A stretch of DNA of 64,000 bases from assembly GCA_000827265.1 (NCBI GenBank), contig KN834756.1, positions 1,206,329-1,270,328 of the forward strand, read 5' to 3'. The notes under the pieces are model-generated. The model had not been told where the DNA came from. It did not search any database and saw only the letters and a list, made by a program, of their open reading frames with translations. This DNA is from Collybiopsis luxurians FD-317 M1. Taxonomy: Eukaryota > Basidiomycota > Agaricomycetes > Agaricales > Omphalotaceae. The translations under genes were made by a program, and so were the position numbers. Below are positions 11,041 to 22,534 of the stretch, in pieces. Numbering within the stretch: position 1 is the stretch's first letter; each line of letters opens with the position of its first letter.

Positions 11041-13822
11041 TGGCATGCTGTCCAAACAGGTACTGCGGGTACCATATATTGAACCTGCCTGTACAATATT
11101 TGCATCCCGCAGGTGGGACTATTCATTTTTTCATTCATTCCTTATTGCACTTGGCAGATGAAATTGAATAGTATTGAGACAAATCATACACATACAAATA
11201 GGAAATATATATACACTCATTAATAATGTATGCCACTGTATATGCATCTACTGCAGTGGGATTCATGTACAGTAGGGGGTGGCAGGAGTTATGTTCAATT
11301 GATGATATAGTCACTATTGAGCAATCTGAAATAAACAGCAGAGCAGTGACTGATCTGTTCAGCCACTGAAATAGATTGCAGTAGCAATTATGTTCCAAAA
11401 TTACTTGGCAATACTTTCTCATACTTGACATGGTTAGTCTCAGCTCACAACTGACATATTCACACACAGCACCTGTTATAGTTGTCAATTGCATGTAATG
11501 TATAACTGGCACTACACATAGACAGCGATCACAATAATTTTATTTATTGAAGGGTCAGCATGTATGCAATGAATTATTCATTTTGGAATTTGAACCAGCT
11601 TGCTAGAAAAATTAGGAAACAGGCTGCTGAGAGAATGAAAGTTACCAACATAGTGACATTGTGGTAGCTTCTTTAGGAAGGTTGGCAACCAGTTAGCGAC
11701 TAGTTCACACTGGTTCATATTTGGTTCAAGTTTGGTGCATATTGTTTGATATGTTGATCATTGCCTATCTGTCATTGCTCCCCACCTCCCACTCACTGAC
11801 TCCCACCTCCCGCTCATTGTTGGTCGCCTCCCACCCAATGTTCATTATTACCAAAAAATTCAGATATTGTTAGAATGAAATTTTGAACTGTTGAGTGCAT
11901 GTTTACACTATTTAAAGTGTACTGAAAAGAAAGAAATAGGTTTTGCGAGGCAAAAAAAAAGCAGCAGTGACATAGACCGCAGGCATTAAATGGGCACTTG
12001 TGCTAAACTTGTTGTGCAAAACAACAAGCTCAAGGAGTCAGATGGGGGCTGAGTAGCATTGGACCCCCCGGAAGTGCATCCTGACACTGTCATCAACCAT
12101 TTCAAGGTTCTGTTTAGAATGTATATGTCCTGCTTGCAATATTATCTTATGGACTAGTTGAAATCAGCCTTAAAACTTGAGTGCATTGCTTGAAAAAGTG
12201 AGCTGAATAATGTAGGAACCACCATCATGCCCTGAAAATATTTGAATCTCATCCATGCAGGTCATTCATCCATATATTCATCAGAAATATGATCTCTGGG
12301 GCACTTCAAAATGGATAGGAATGATCAAGTTTCCCAGTTGAACCAATTTGTACTTTATGAGAAGCAGGAATGCTATGTAGAACTTTTGTATGAGTCAAAT
12401 GTGTTCCACCCTGATACAATGAAGTAAATATGTCATCAGAGTGTGCACCAAAAGTTTGCTAAGATTATAGTCACTCCTTCCTTCTTCAGTGCACTGTTCC
12501 AAACAGTGCACTCAAGTTTTAGGTGTGATTTTGATGATCCCATAAGATATTGCTGCAAGCAGGACATAAACATTCCAAATAGGAACTTGAAATGGTCAAC
12601 AACAGTGTCAGGATATGTTTCTGGGGGGTCCGATGCTAATCAGCCCCCATCTGGCTCCTTGAGCTTGTTGTTTTGCACAACAAGTTTAGCACAAGTGCCT
12701 ATTTAATGCCTGCAGTCTATGTCACTGCTGCTTTTTTTTTTGCCTCGCAAAACCTATTTCTTTCCTTTCAGTACACTTTAAATAGTGTAAACATGCTCTT
12801 GACAGTTCAAACTTTCATTCTAACAATATCCAAATTTTTTGGTAATAAAGAACATTGGGCAGGAGGCGGCCAACAATAAGCGGGAGGTGGAAGTCAGTGA
12901 GCAGGAGGTGGGGAGCAATGACAGATAGGCAATGATCAACATATCAAACAGTATGCACCAAACTTGAGCTAAATATGAACCAGTGTGAACTAGTCACTAA
13001 CTGGTCACCAACCAGTCACCAACCTTCCTAAAGAAGCTACCACAATGTCACTGTGTTGGTAACTTTCATTCTGTCAGCAGCCTGCTTCCTAATTTTTCTA
13101 GCAAGCTGGTTCAAACTCCAAAATGAATAATTCATTGCATACATGCTGACCCTTCAAAAAATAAAATTGTTGTGATCACTGTCTATGTGTAGTACCAGTT
13201 ATATATCACATGCAATTGACTACTATAACAGGTGCTGTATGTGAATATGTCAGTTGTGAGCTGAGACTAACCCTGTCAAGTATGAGAAAGTATTTGCCAA
13301 GTAATTTTGGAACATAATTGCTACTGCAATTTATTTCAGTGGCCGAACAGATCAGTCATTGAAAATAATTGCAGTAGCAATCTATTTCAGTGGCCGAACA
13401 GATCAGTCATTGAAAATAATTGCAGTAGCAATCTATTTCAGTGGCCGAACAGATCAGTCATTGAAAATAATTGCAGTAGCAATCTATTTCAGTGACTGAA
13501 CCCTTCAGTCACTGCAAGTACTTCCTCCACTATTTATGACTGGTTTGCTGACTATATCATCAATTGCACAAAACTCCCGCTGCCCTCTTACTGCACATGA
13601 ATCCCACTGCAGTAGATACATATACCATAGCATTTATATTCCCTGAGAATCTATGTATTTCCCATTTGTATATGTATTATTTGTCTCAATACTACTCAAT
13701 TTAATCTGAGTCTAACATGAAATGAATAAAAAAATGAATAGTCCCACCTGCAGGATGCAAATATTGTATGGGCAGGTTCAGTATATAGTACCCACAGGCC
13801 CTGTTTGGACAGCCTGCCGCGT
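11041..13822. mobile_element. Fold-back element: inverted repeat with arms over 1.1 kb
   Basis: Left arm about 11041-12205 and right arm about 12480-13822 are reverse complements of each other along their length. Anchors: GCTGTCCAAACAGG with CCTGTTTGGACAGC at the outer ends; the tract at 11104-11131 with 13729-13756; GTGCAAAACAACAAGCTCAAGG (12015) with its complement near 12660; and TATGTCCTGCTTGCA (12125) with TGCAAGCAGGACATA (12554). The loop is about 275 bases. No open frame of note. Transcription from either side would give a hairpin RNA longer than 1 kb. No clear target-site duplication is seen, so element versus local inverted duplication is not settled. Confidence 0.85.
13313..13495 (+). 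repeat. 51-base tandem repeat, about 3.5 copies
   Basis: A 51-base unit beginning near AATTGCAGTAGCAATCTATT and containing CAGTGGCCGAACAGATCAGT is repeated almost exactly, and so leaves a 17-residue open periodicity. It lies in the right arm of the fold-back element; the left arm (near 11340-11395) has a single copy. Confidence 0.9.
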
Positions 13823-15483
13823 GATCTATATCTGCAACCTGTATAGTGACACTATAACTGGTGTGCATTAGTGACAACACTGGCATGGTGTAAAAAAGCC
13901 TAATTAGAAGCTGTAAAGCTGTCCCAATTGGCATGGTCAGTATTACTCATAGGAAGTGATTGCTGTGCATCCCTCATCTAAATCGCTACAAATTTATAGT
14001 TTATTTGATCAGCTCTTGATTTATTGTTTTAGGACTATACTCGAAAGCACACAGTAAAGCTGTGGCTGTTGTCCAAATGTCAAGAACAACATCAAAAGTG
14101 GCTCAGAGTCCCCAATGGTGCTCAAATTGAAGGCCATGTTTGACTTTGTCCATTCTCGCTATATCTCTGCTGAACTGGGAAAACCAATCACCCTTCCTAC
14201 TCTACTCATTCTCACCGCTTCTACCTGCAGTGCTAACTTGGACAATGATGCAGACTCTGTATCTGACACAGAGTCTACTATGTCCTCTTTATCTTTTCTG
14301 AAATCTCTTCAACTGAATCTATGACTTCTGTTTCCTCAACATCTTCTCCAATTAATAAAGCTTCCGACCTTCTCCTTCCAGTCAAATCTACTCAGGTTCC
14401 TGCAGCACTCAAATCACCTAGGTACTTCCTCATCACTGTCACCAAACAACCTCTTCTCCATCTACCAATTCCACCAACCACCTCTCTCATTCTCAGTGCT
14501 GTTATGCTTGTGCCACAGTCGGTAAGAACAAAATTGATGTTTACAAGTATACTTACTAGGGTAGTTAGACCTCTGTTATGACCAGTGATGTTATGCTTGG
14601 TGCTCACAAGACTGCTTTATCCTCTACCAAGTCCAAGCCTGTTGCTGCATCAAAGAGCCTGATGACTTTCAGATCAGACTTGTCAGAAAACTGGCATGTA
14701 CTTGCTTAAAGCCTTGCAAAGATTGTAACTGCTCTGTGCCTTGATCACTCAGAGAGTGACCTCCTGCCTATGTCATGTCATTCACTCCTCACACACAGTA
14801 TGCCAACAACAATGACAATTCTTAAAGACTTATTTTGGACAGTCCCGCCTTTTCTGTTGAACTTTGCCCTCTCTCTCTGCACCTTGCTTTTAGGTTTTGT
14901 ATCATACATCCCCTCATACAGTGTCTTCAAATTACATCTCGGGTCATCTTCCTGGTGCGTATTTTAACTATCCCACAGGTTTCCCCCACATCATAGCACA
15001 TGCTCACTCTGTAGCATTTCCATTCAACTGTTACTCTTCTACCCCTTATATTATAATAGACTCATACTCATTGTCAATTTGATTTCTCTCAATTGCATTT
15101 TCATTGTCATCAGCATAACCTTGAGGGAATCTTTAAGGGTCAAAGGACTTGTGTAAGTCTTTGCACTTCCTCCTGTAACACATTTGCTTGTGGGTTCTTC
15201 AAGCTTTTGAATTATGCTCTGGGTATGTAATTGGATGTTTGAGTGTAAGTGATGCTCTCACACATTGGAATTTGCCAGCCCTCCTAACCTATAGTGCCTC
15301 CATGCCTCCTAATAGCTCTTCTTCACATTTTGTAATGGATCTTGAAAGGGCCCTTTGGTGCACTTCAGAGGAATCACTCAACTCTTGACTCTTTGCCATG
15401 TTGAAGGGCCTTTTACAGATCTAATGTGAGATGGAAATTGACTACTTAGTGGAGTGGCATGAGAGACTCTGAAGGGGAACTAA
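13823..15483. other. Unassigned interval between two fold-back elements
   Basis: Contains open stretches such as 14115-14324 and 14321-14581, serine- and leucine-rich without a recognised domain. I see no clear gene; it may be the remains of a retroelement or a captured gene. Confidence 0.35.
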
Positions 15484-17536
15484 CCCTGAGGGTTCTAAAT
15501 CCATGTATCACCCAGGCTGTGAAGGTGAAGAGAAACAATTGCTTTATGAAAGTCACTAGAATTGGCCACCCTGGGTTTCTCTAGGGATGTACACCCCCAA
15601 ATTGGAGGAAATTTTGCTCCGCAGAGTGGATATTCTGAATTGCAATAAGTAACTTGGGTCGGGGGATCAAAATTATCTATCATGATTGGTGAATGAAAAA
15701 AAAATCTTGACTAAATGTGAACACATGCACCATTCTGGACTAGCATGCAACACTCACTGATGTGCCAATCGAGTTATTTTGCACTCCGCCAGACAACGCT
15801 GAGAATCACCTAAATTGATACATATTACATATTACTCCTGTGACTGAAACTCGCCTGCCATTGAACTTCACTAATATTGTTATTACTCAATACAGTGCAC
15901 ATCTACAGTACATGAAGCACATGCCTCGGAATATCATGATAGTATGTGGCACACCCAATGGAATATTGTCACCTCTCAATCATATGAACCTGTGGTCATT
16001 GTGTGGGTACCCCATGGTGCATCCTACATAGAGTAGATTCTGGTCAAAAATCTTGGACATCAACAGATCTATCAATCTCAGGCTTCCATTAGTTTCAAAG
16101 TCTACCTTATTGGTATGATTAACTCCAGCTCAGTACTCTACCTACTCAAACTTTATGTGCGCCAGTTTTTGAGCTACAGATGTATGATGGCAGATTTTGT
16201 TTAAAATTCCATGTCATCTGTTGATGGAACGGAAGGAAGGAAGTTTGTTATTTTACACAGCATGGTCCATGATCTAAATGCCAGTTTTCCAGTTAGGTGG
16301 AATGAACACAAACAGGAGCTCTGAATAAGTCAGTGGAATAATCACTAAGAATTATACAATATTACAAATTCCAAATGCTCATAGTTAGAAGTCCTTTGCC
16401 CAATGCATGAATTTTCTTCTGTTCAGTGTAAGTAGAGAAGCTGCAGTTTATTGATGAATTTGAAAATATCATTCATGCACCAGACTGGAGCTGATACCAA
16501 AAATGTCAGTATTAAAAAGCTTTGCAATCAGGTCTTGATTCACTCTATTTAAACTTGAGACAAGTTAAATAAGCATCTTTAACTTTGAATTAATAGAGTA
16601 TGAGAGTTTTTAGAGCCTGCAATGTTGTGCTAGATGTCTCCGGTAAAAGAATATTGAAATGGCCTCAGGCAGGACTTGATACTCTAAAGAGCATTTTTTC
16701 AGCTGATGGGAAAGTACGGTTTTCACTATCCTGGGAGATGCTGGATACCTCAAGTACAACAACTCAATGGAGAATGAACATTCAATGCCTCACATTCCAT
16801 CAATGGATGATATGGAATTTTGAACAAAATCTGCCGTCATACATTTGTAGCTCAAAAACTGATGCAAATAAATTTCGAGTAGGTAGAGTACTGAGCTGGA
16901 GGTAATCATACTAGTACAGTAGATTTTGAAACTAACGGAAGCTGGAGACTAATAAATCTGCTGATGGCCAAGATTTCTGATCAAAATCTACTCTATGTGG
17001 GATGCACCGTGGGGTACCCACACAATGACCATAGGCTCATATGACTGAGAGGTGACAATATTCCATCAGGTTGGCAACATACTATCATGATATTCCGAGG
17101 CATGTGCTTCATGTGCTGTAGACGTACACTGTATCGAGTGATAACAATATTAGTGAAGTTCAACAGTGGGCAAGTTTCAGTCACAGGAGTAATATGTAAT
17201 ATGTATCAATTTAGGTGATTCTCAGCATTGTCTAGTAGAGTGCAAAATAACTTGGTTGGCACATCAGTGAGTTTTGCATGCTAGTCCGGAATGGTGTATG
17301 TATTCACATTTAGTCAAGATTTTTTTCTTCATTCACCGATCATGATAGATAACTTTGATCCCCCAACCCGAGTTACTTATCGCGATTCGGAATATCCCAC
17401 TTTGCGGAGCAAAATTTTTCCAACTTTGGGGTGTGCCTTCCCACAGAATGGTGGATTCTAGTGACTTTCGTAAAGCAATTGTTTCTCTTTGTCTTCTCAG
17501 CCCAGTGGGTGATACCTGAATTTAGAAACCTCAGGG
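15484..17536. mobile_element. Second fold-back element, about 750-base arms
   Basis: Left arm 15484-16232 and right arm about 16789-17536 are reverse complements. The ends are CCCTGAGGGTTCTAAAT and, at the right, ATTTAGAAACCTCAGGG. Anchors inside: the CCTCGGAATATCATGATAGTATG-type tract at 15925 matches the complement near 17080, and GATGGCAGATTTTGTTTAAA (16188) matches the complement near 16820. The loop (16233-16788, 556 bases) includes a segment related to 24990-25200. The two arms encode the same short open frame in opposite orientation (15840-16031 plus, 17184-16993 minus), which is a by-product of the inversion and not a gene. Confidence 0.85.
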
Positions 17537-17859
17537 TCCTAAGGCTAGATCAGTGTTTTTGATCAGGACTATTTCACTTTTATAAGCATGGACGCTTGTA
17601 CTATCTGCAGATAAGAGCCCCATGGCGTCCCCTGAATTTATTATTCTCCCGAATACGGGCCCAGGACTCTTAAGTGAGCGATCTATATTGTTCATACATC
17701 ACAAGATGATTTCATGGGGCCAGGCCTTGTGATGGGTGAGAAATATGGATCACTTACCTGAGAGGGCTGGACTCCGGCAATAGTTAGCCTAAGGTTAACC
17801 GGTTACCATTTTTGACACTACAGTATATGGATGAGGTTTTTGTGAGTCAAAAAGCCATG
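17537..17859. other. Unassigned spacer
   Basis: No gene or clear repeat seen. It holds the sequence CTCCCGAATACGGG (17646-17659), whose exact complement recurs at 19097-19110. Confidence 0.4.
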
Positions 17860-18920
17860 GCATATTCAACATCTCCTGTTTGAAGGTTAACATTTTAAGG
17901 AATATACAAGCAGCTTGCAGTTAACAATGGTTTCGGTTGACAGGACTAGCCATTTACGTTCATGGCTGGGATTAACGGAGAGGGAGAAGGAGCGGAAAGT
18001 GGAGAATAGGAGAACTGAGGAAGGCAAGGGAACTACTTCGCAATCGCGGTCCGAAAGAGAAGCCTCGCGTGCATGAAGTTGTCGTATGTAGACTCTAGAG
18101 TGTAAAGTATGTACGCATTGACGACACCTTCTGTTCAGCGTCAACTTCACTCAAAGCTGGAAGTATACAGTAGAGGAATGGGTCGGCTCTACACGCACAA
18201 GTAGTACGCCGGCTGCCGAGGACAGATCATGGCGTGATCCTGTCAACCACACGTCGCATTTTATACGGCTTGTGTTTTCTTCGATTTAGCCTCCAAACCC
18301 AACTTCTACAGCTCCAGCTCCATCAAAATCAACAGCAACCAGTCACTTGGTTAATCCCCACTCGCTGCTGCGCCCTCACCTCCTCTCAACTGGTTTTGAG
18401 GGTATAGATGTGAGTAGACCAAGCGTTCTGTGCACACAGGGCATGTCGTACCGGACAGTCTGCGGATATCTTGTTTCTGTCAGGACGTACGTCCAAAATC
18501 AAGCCTTCCTGAATAAGGACAAAGTCTGGCTAAAAATAGCATCGAGTTTTGTGACAGGGGGGATGACGAGGCGCTATTCGCTAGCTGAGCCTTTCGGATT
18601 GTCGTCAGCTTTTACTCCATGGTCAGGTAGAATGGTCACTGAATGCTCCAATGTGGAGGTTTTGCAGCATGTTACGATGCCTGTCAGACAGAATGAGAAC
18701 TTCCAATCACAGGCTCAAACGAGGCGTTGACACCAACTCGCCTCCTGGTCATGACTAAGCTCCGGTATTAATCGATTCATCGATGAAAGCGAAGTTGTTA
18801 TGGATGTAACTTTAAATCAACAGCGGTCCAAGAGAATGAGAATTGAACCCAACGAGGCTCAATAATATGATATCCGGCCACAGCCGACAATGTACTAGGA
18901 GCGGTGCTTATAAACCTTGT
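17860..18920 (+). pseudogene. Highly decayed copy of the FAA-c / tail part of the repeat unit
   Basis: Follows the same order as the tandem units to the right, with much more change. It has a linker-like part with GGTTTCGGTTGACAGGACT (compare 22190), a TTCTGTTCAGCGTC tract near 18130, and an FAA-like first exon at 18290-18400 (ASNPTSTAPAPSK-type text; a Q-LV---F-G segment). It then jumps directly to the tail (18435-18750; compare 37650-37990) and to a decayed NLR promoter (18780-18920; compare 38070-38190). The TATA box itself is not kept. It has internal deletions and no open product. Confidence 0.6.
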
Positions 18921-18954
18921 GAAGCATTGTCATCGATCAAAAAGCTCAAATTGA

Positions 18955-19070
18955 CTCTTTCTGGGTGATTTTTTTATGCTTTCGGCAAATTGCTGAATGT
19001 AGAGATTATGGGTTAATTCTTCCAACTTTGTCCTACCAACTAGCAGAAGAAGTCTCGATGGAACGAAATT
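18955..19070 (+). pseudogene. NACHT-domain fragment (oldest NLR trace)
   Basis: This stretch aligns with bases 26898-26990 of NLR1, which encode the part after Walker A (FFCSRQIAECRDYRRIIPTL). Here one can still read TTTCGGCAAATTGCTGAATG and CCAACTTTGTCCTACCAACT. Stops and frameshifts break it, and nothing of Walker A or the WD40 region remains nearby. It shows that an NLR once stood left of the present array. Confidence 0.65.
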
Positions 19071-20114
19071 GTTGATCATATCTTTATTCAATCAGTCCCG
19101 TATTCGGGAGGCTTTATAAGCTTGAGGATGTCAGCACGCTGTATGTCCAACTTCATGGGTCCCCCCATAGATCCATAGTTGTGCTTGACCTTGATTCTGG
19201 ATCCGAGTAGGTCTCGTCAATGGCACAAAGCATCGGAAGTTGTGTTCACCTGGATATTGACAGGATTCCAGAATCTCATCCAAGGCTGCCGTCATCCAGA
19301 GTTTGCGTCAACCATGCCTTGATCTGACCGCTATAAGGGAACTTCTACCCAAAGCCGGAACTATTTGAATATTAATTGATCTTTAGATTCCAATGTCTAT
19401 GAATATCGAGACTAATGATATGACAGAACACAGTAATGAAAGAGAGCCGAATTGATTTGTACTCTGGGGCCCTTTTCTCGGATCCCGCTGTGGTCAGGGA
19501 CATAAAACATTGGGAGATTGCAGCATGCTCGGGATGAAGAAGCTAAGCAGCTGATTCTAGTGAAAATACATTTGCCTTTGAAAATTGCGGCACAAACTCG
19601 GGGCATTTTTCGCTTCCGTTCAGAAATTCATTAATATCTACTAAGGTCTCAATCGGATATTGGACAGGGTGGGACATTCGTTCGATGGGTATTCCACTAG
19701 AACGGCAAACTTGCCCCCCAATGTATTCCGTGATGGAAAACTCGTGCTTTTTGAACTTCAGGGAGCCGGATATAAACGCTGACATTTTAGGGAAGTCCGA
19801 TTTAACAGGGAATCCGATCCATTACGTCTTCATACATCTACCTAGTTGGAAATGAATATTTCAGGGTAGCTGGATCCCACATTCGCGTTGTCCAATGTCA
19901 ACAGCACCGGCTAATCGTTTATGATTCATTTCACTCAAGACCAAATCGTCGGACTTTGAATGAAAAAAACTGACAATCGATGCTTCTAGCACCTTTCGGT
20001 TTATTTTTATTCTTTCCTTTTTCTTTCGCTTCTTCTCCTTCATTATAAAAGACGTCTTCGTGCTTGTCTGAAACCTTAGTAAAATCTTGTTTTACTTCCA
20101 ACCACAGCTTCATA
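19071..20114. other. Unassigned; possible short minus-strand ORF
   Basis: An 80-codon minus-strand frame (19785-19543, product starting MSAFISGSLKFKKHEFS) begins with an ATG in a plausible context, but it has no recognised domain and may be chance. The remaining sequence shows nothing I can support. Confidence 0.3.
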
Positions 20115-20524
20115 ATGACTATCATAGTATGTTCTCATTATGAAATCACAATTGCCCAAACACCTTTCCCTCACCCCCCCTCAGATTGGCGGGCTCATGT
20201 TTGTAAATATAGCTCAATTTGAGGCCAGTGCCCTGGTCAACTCAGGAGGAGTCAATCATCCATTGGGTATTGTCTTCCCTGGCGCGGTTGGTCGCTTCGC
20301 CCTTCAGTCCATCGGGATTCCGCAAGGCGCCGAGGTATTCTGTTCAATAATCTTTTGCTTGCCTAATATCTTGTTGGCAGGTCCACGCCGGGATTAGGGT
20401 CGGTGGAAAAGAAGTTATCGATACCGCCAACACCTTTGAATATAGCCCCAATTCCGCTAGCTATGCCAACTTCGAGATCGCCGGTACTCCCAGTGATCCT
20501 ACCTTAAGGTTCATTGGCGTCTGA
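20115..20524 (+). CDS. Small uncharacterised protein, 101 residues, three exons
   Basis: Exons 20115-20126, 20185-20334 and 20381-20524 join in frame with standard signals (donors GTATGT and GTATTC; acceptors CCCCTCAG and GTTGGCAG), giving 101 residues from MTII to RFIGV. I do not recognise the family. The sequence is rich in G, A, V and S with alternating hydrophobic residues (EVHAGIRVGGKEVIDTAN, ANFEIAG), which suggests a compact beta-sheet protein. There is no signal peptide and no membrane helix. Unlike everything within 15 kb around it, it has a clean, C+G-richer coding sequence with no stops. A very short first exon of 12 bases is unusual; a start inside exon 2 (ATG at 20197) is the alternative. 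Confidence 0.6.
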
Positions 20525-21020
20525 AGGATTCGTCTCTACGGAGCGAAGGGCGTTGTCACGCGTGGGAGAATGCTCATGTGCTCATGTTTTTCTATGTACT
20601 GTATCGACATGTATGCAGGCAACCATCCCACGTCATGGAGGCCTAGTTGGATTGCCAAATATTGTAACATCATGCTGAAAGCTTAGTCAGTTGCCTAGTC
20701 GGGGACCATGACAAAAAATATCACAGAAAATATCCTCAAAAATTTGTCGCAGTATTCATGGAGTACCCCAATAAGGAATGGCTAGAATGTTAGGAAAAAG
20801 CTCGATGCGCTTGATTAGATACTTGAAATGGACTACCACCGGTTGCCGATCATAGGGCACGTTACAATGAAAACTGGCCTCGTTGCTTATAGCCTGGTAG
20901 CGAGAGTGTGAGGCACCCTCATTCTCATGTTTTTGAAACTCCGACGGGCTGCCGGTCAAAGGCGCGAGCTCTGATTCACCTTAAGGCTCCAAGTACTATC
21001 GAGTTGATACCGAAAATGTC
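20525..21020. other. Unassigned spacer
   Basis: No gene seen. The last part (about 20998-21025) carries GAGTTGATACCGAAAATGTC, related to tracts at 16490 and 24998, directly joined to an FAA-like fragment. Confidence 0.4.
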
Positions 21021-21500
21021 GATATAATGAACCAGACTGCATTGGACTCTTCACTAACACTGTCACCCACTCCAACCTCGTTGTGACCATAGGCACCCAC
21101 CTAGGCTATCTTGTGGCCTACAATGACATGTACCTCGCCTACCTCTCACTCACCCACGTTCTCGAGTACATTATCGAGCTCATCATGCTCTTTGTAAGCA
21201 TGATTGGCCGCATCAAAACCCTCACCTCCGCTTCTATTCTCAACTGTCTCGGCGAGCTCAAGGCCTTCCGATCGTCAATTATGGTCAGTGTGCCTGCCCT
21301 CTGGGTAATCGTTCTCAAAGAAATCATAACAAAGTTGAATGTGAGTGGTGGGTCGAGGAAGAGTTTGCCCTATGGTGCAATGGCGGTGAAGGAGAGGGGC
21401 GTGCCGGTATTGGCGAGGGGGAGCAGATGGGGTTTTGTTAAAGAATGTGAAGAGGATAATGGCGGGGAGGGTGAGGATTAGTTTAAGTGGTGGAATGGAG
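21021..21500 (+). pseudogene. FAA-b fragment, unit 0 (acyl-CoA synthetase middle part)
   Basis: Encodes a recognisable middle part of a fungal long-chain-fatty-acid-CoA ligase. The text includes TNTVTHSNLV, LAYLSLTHVLEYIIELIMLF, TSASILNCLGELKAFRSSIM, VSVPALWVIVLKEIITKLN and AMAVKERGVPVLARG. It is the best-preserved FAA-b in the window (132 open codons from 21083). The AMP-binding P-loop (TSGTTG type) that should lie between the FTN segment and the THSNLV segment is missing, as in every other copy. It starts abruptly after an unrelated tract, so this is where the tandem array begins on the left. Confidence 0.8.
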
Positions 21501-22534
21501 TTGGGTGAAGAGATGTAAAAGGTTTGGATACAGCATTGGTGATGGGGTGAACGACCTTCTTGTTATTATCGTGGATTGGGTACCGATGAATCTGTGTAGG
21601 TGCTCACTAACTACCATTTGAGAAACCTTGCGGTTATTCGTGCTCCTTAGTTGGTGCACTTCACTAGCTATATACTATGTGCTGGAAATACAAATGTTAT
21701 TATTGGTATTCATTTTTGCGACGCGAAGGTGCTCAGCAGACCGCTGACTCGATGATATTCCATTTGCAGGTGAATTTTATCACCTTAGGGCTGTTTTTGT
21801 TTCTAGCGGAGCATGTAGGATTCATACATATCAAGAGTAGCAAAGGTCTGTGGATACGACGTTTGTGTCTGGGAACTATGTACGAACGTAGCGGTGACAA
21901 GTTGAGGCACATAGTGATAATTAGGATACGGAAATTTACGGTATGGAAGCTCAGGGCGCAGCTGCTTTGTTATCTACATCTGGTATGTAAGTGGCGATGG
22001 AGACATGTTCGTACGCGTGGAAGACTTTGCTCAATTTCCACTTGACATAACTACGATTCCGAGTGACATTAGAACTGGCAACAAGGGTGACGCAGGTGAA
22101 ATGCATGGTGAAAAAGCCGCGGTATATTCAAGATCCCCTGTTCGAGTGTTTCGAATGTTATCGCAAAGCAAATAGCTTCCAAGTAGTACCGGTTTCTGTC
22201 GACGGGACTGTGTGCTATGGATATATGACTGGGACAAAAGGAAGAACCGGACAGTGAAGGGAAGAAGCTAACAAAGTCGAGGGATTTACTCGCCATAAAT
22301 CAATTTGCAATAGCGGTCTGTATAGGAGAAGCTGTGAGTATATGAGGCTGCTGCGTGTGGAGCACCTACGTGTGGATGAGGCATTCTGTTCAGCGTCGCC
22401 ATGACTTAGGGAGAATAGAGTAATGAAACGAGTCAGCTTTACGCAGAAGGGGTACATCCAAAGCGCTAAGTCGTAGTGACGACAACGCGCCTATTGTGTT
22501 CCGGTTGAGCCGAGGACTTTAATCATGACGTGAT
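21501..22534 (+). repeat. Linker of the tandem unit, copy 0
   Basis: Non-coding block found again at 35310-36290, 47300-48300 and 60470-61490, always between FAA-b and FAA-c. Short open frames such as 21677-22045 (…KSSKGLWIRRLCLGTMYERS…) are partly conserved in other copies but interrupted there, so I do not call them a gene. The block presumably contains the former promoter of FAA-c. Confidence 0.7.

Noticed and set aside
13313..13495. Regular repeat that could suggest a CRISPR-like array
   Set aside because: The 51-base units are directly adjacent with no unique spacers, and the genome is eukaryotic. It is a simple tandem repeat.
14115..14581. Serine-rich open frames as a possible gene or retroelement gag
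   Set aside because: No conserved motif, no long terminal repeats and no reverse transcriptase text nearby.
15840..17184. Two nearly identical 63-codon frames on opposite strands
   Set aside because: They are the same sequence seen in both arms of the fold-back element, not two genes.
17646..19110. Exact 14-base inverted pair CTCCCGAATACGGG / CCCGTATTCGGGAG flanking the old unit trace
   Set aside because: A 14-base inverted match is expected by chance several times in a window this size; there is no target duplication or extension of the match.
21677..22045. Open frame of 122 codons in the linker block
   Set aside because: The matching frames in the other units are broken at different places and no domain is recognisable, so a real gene is not supported.
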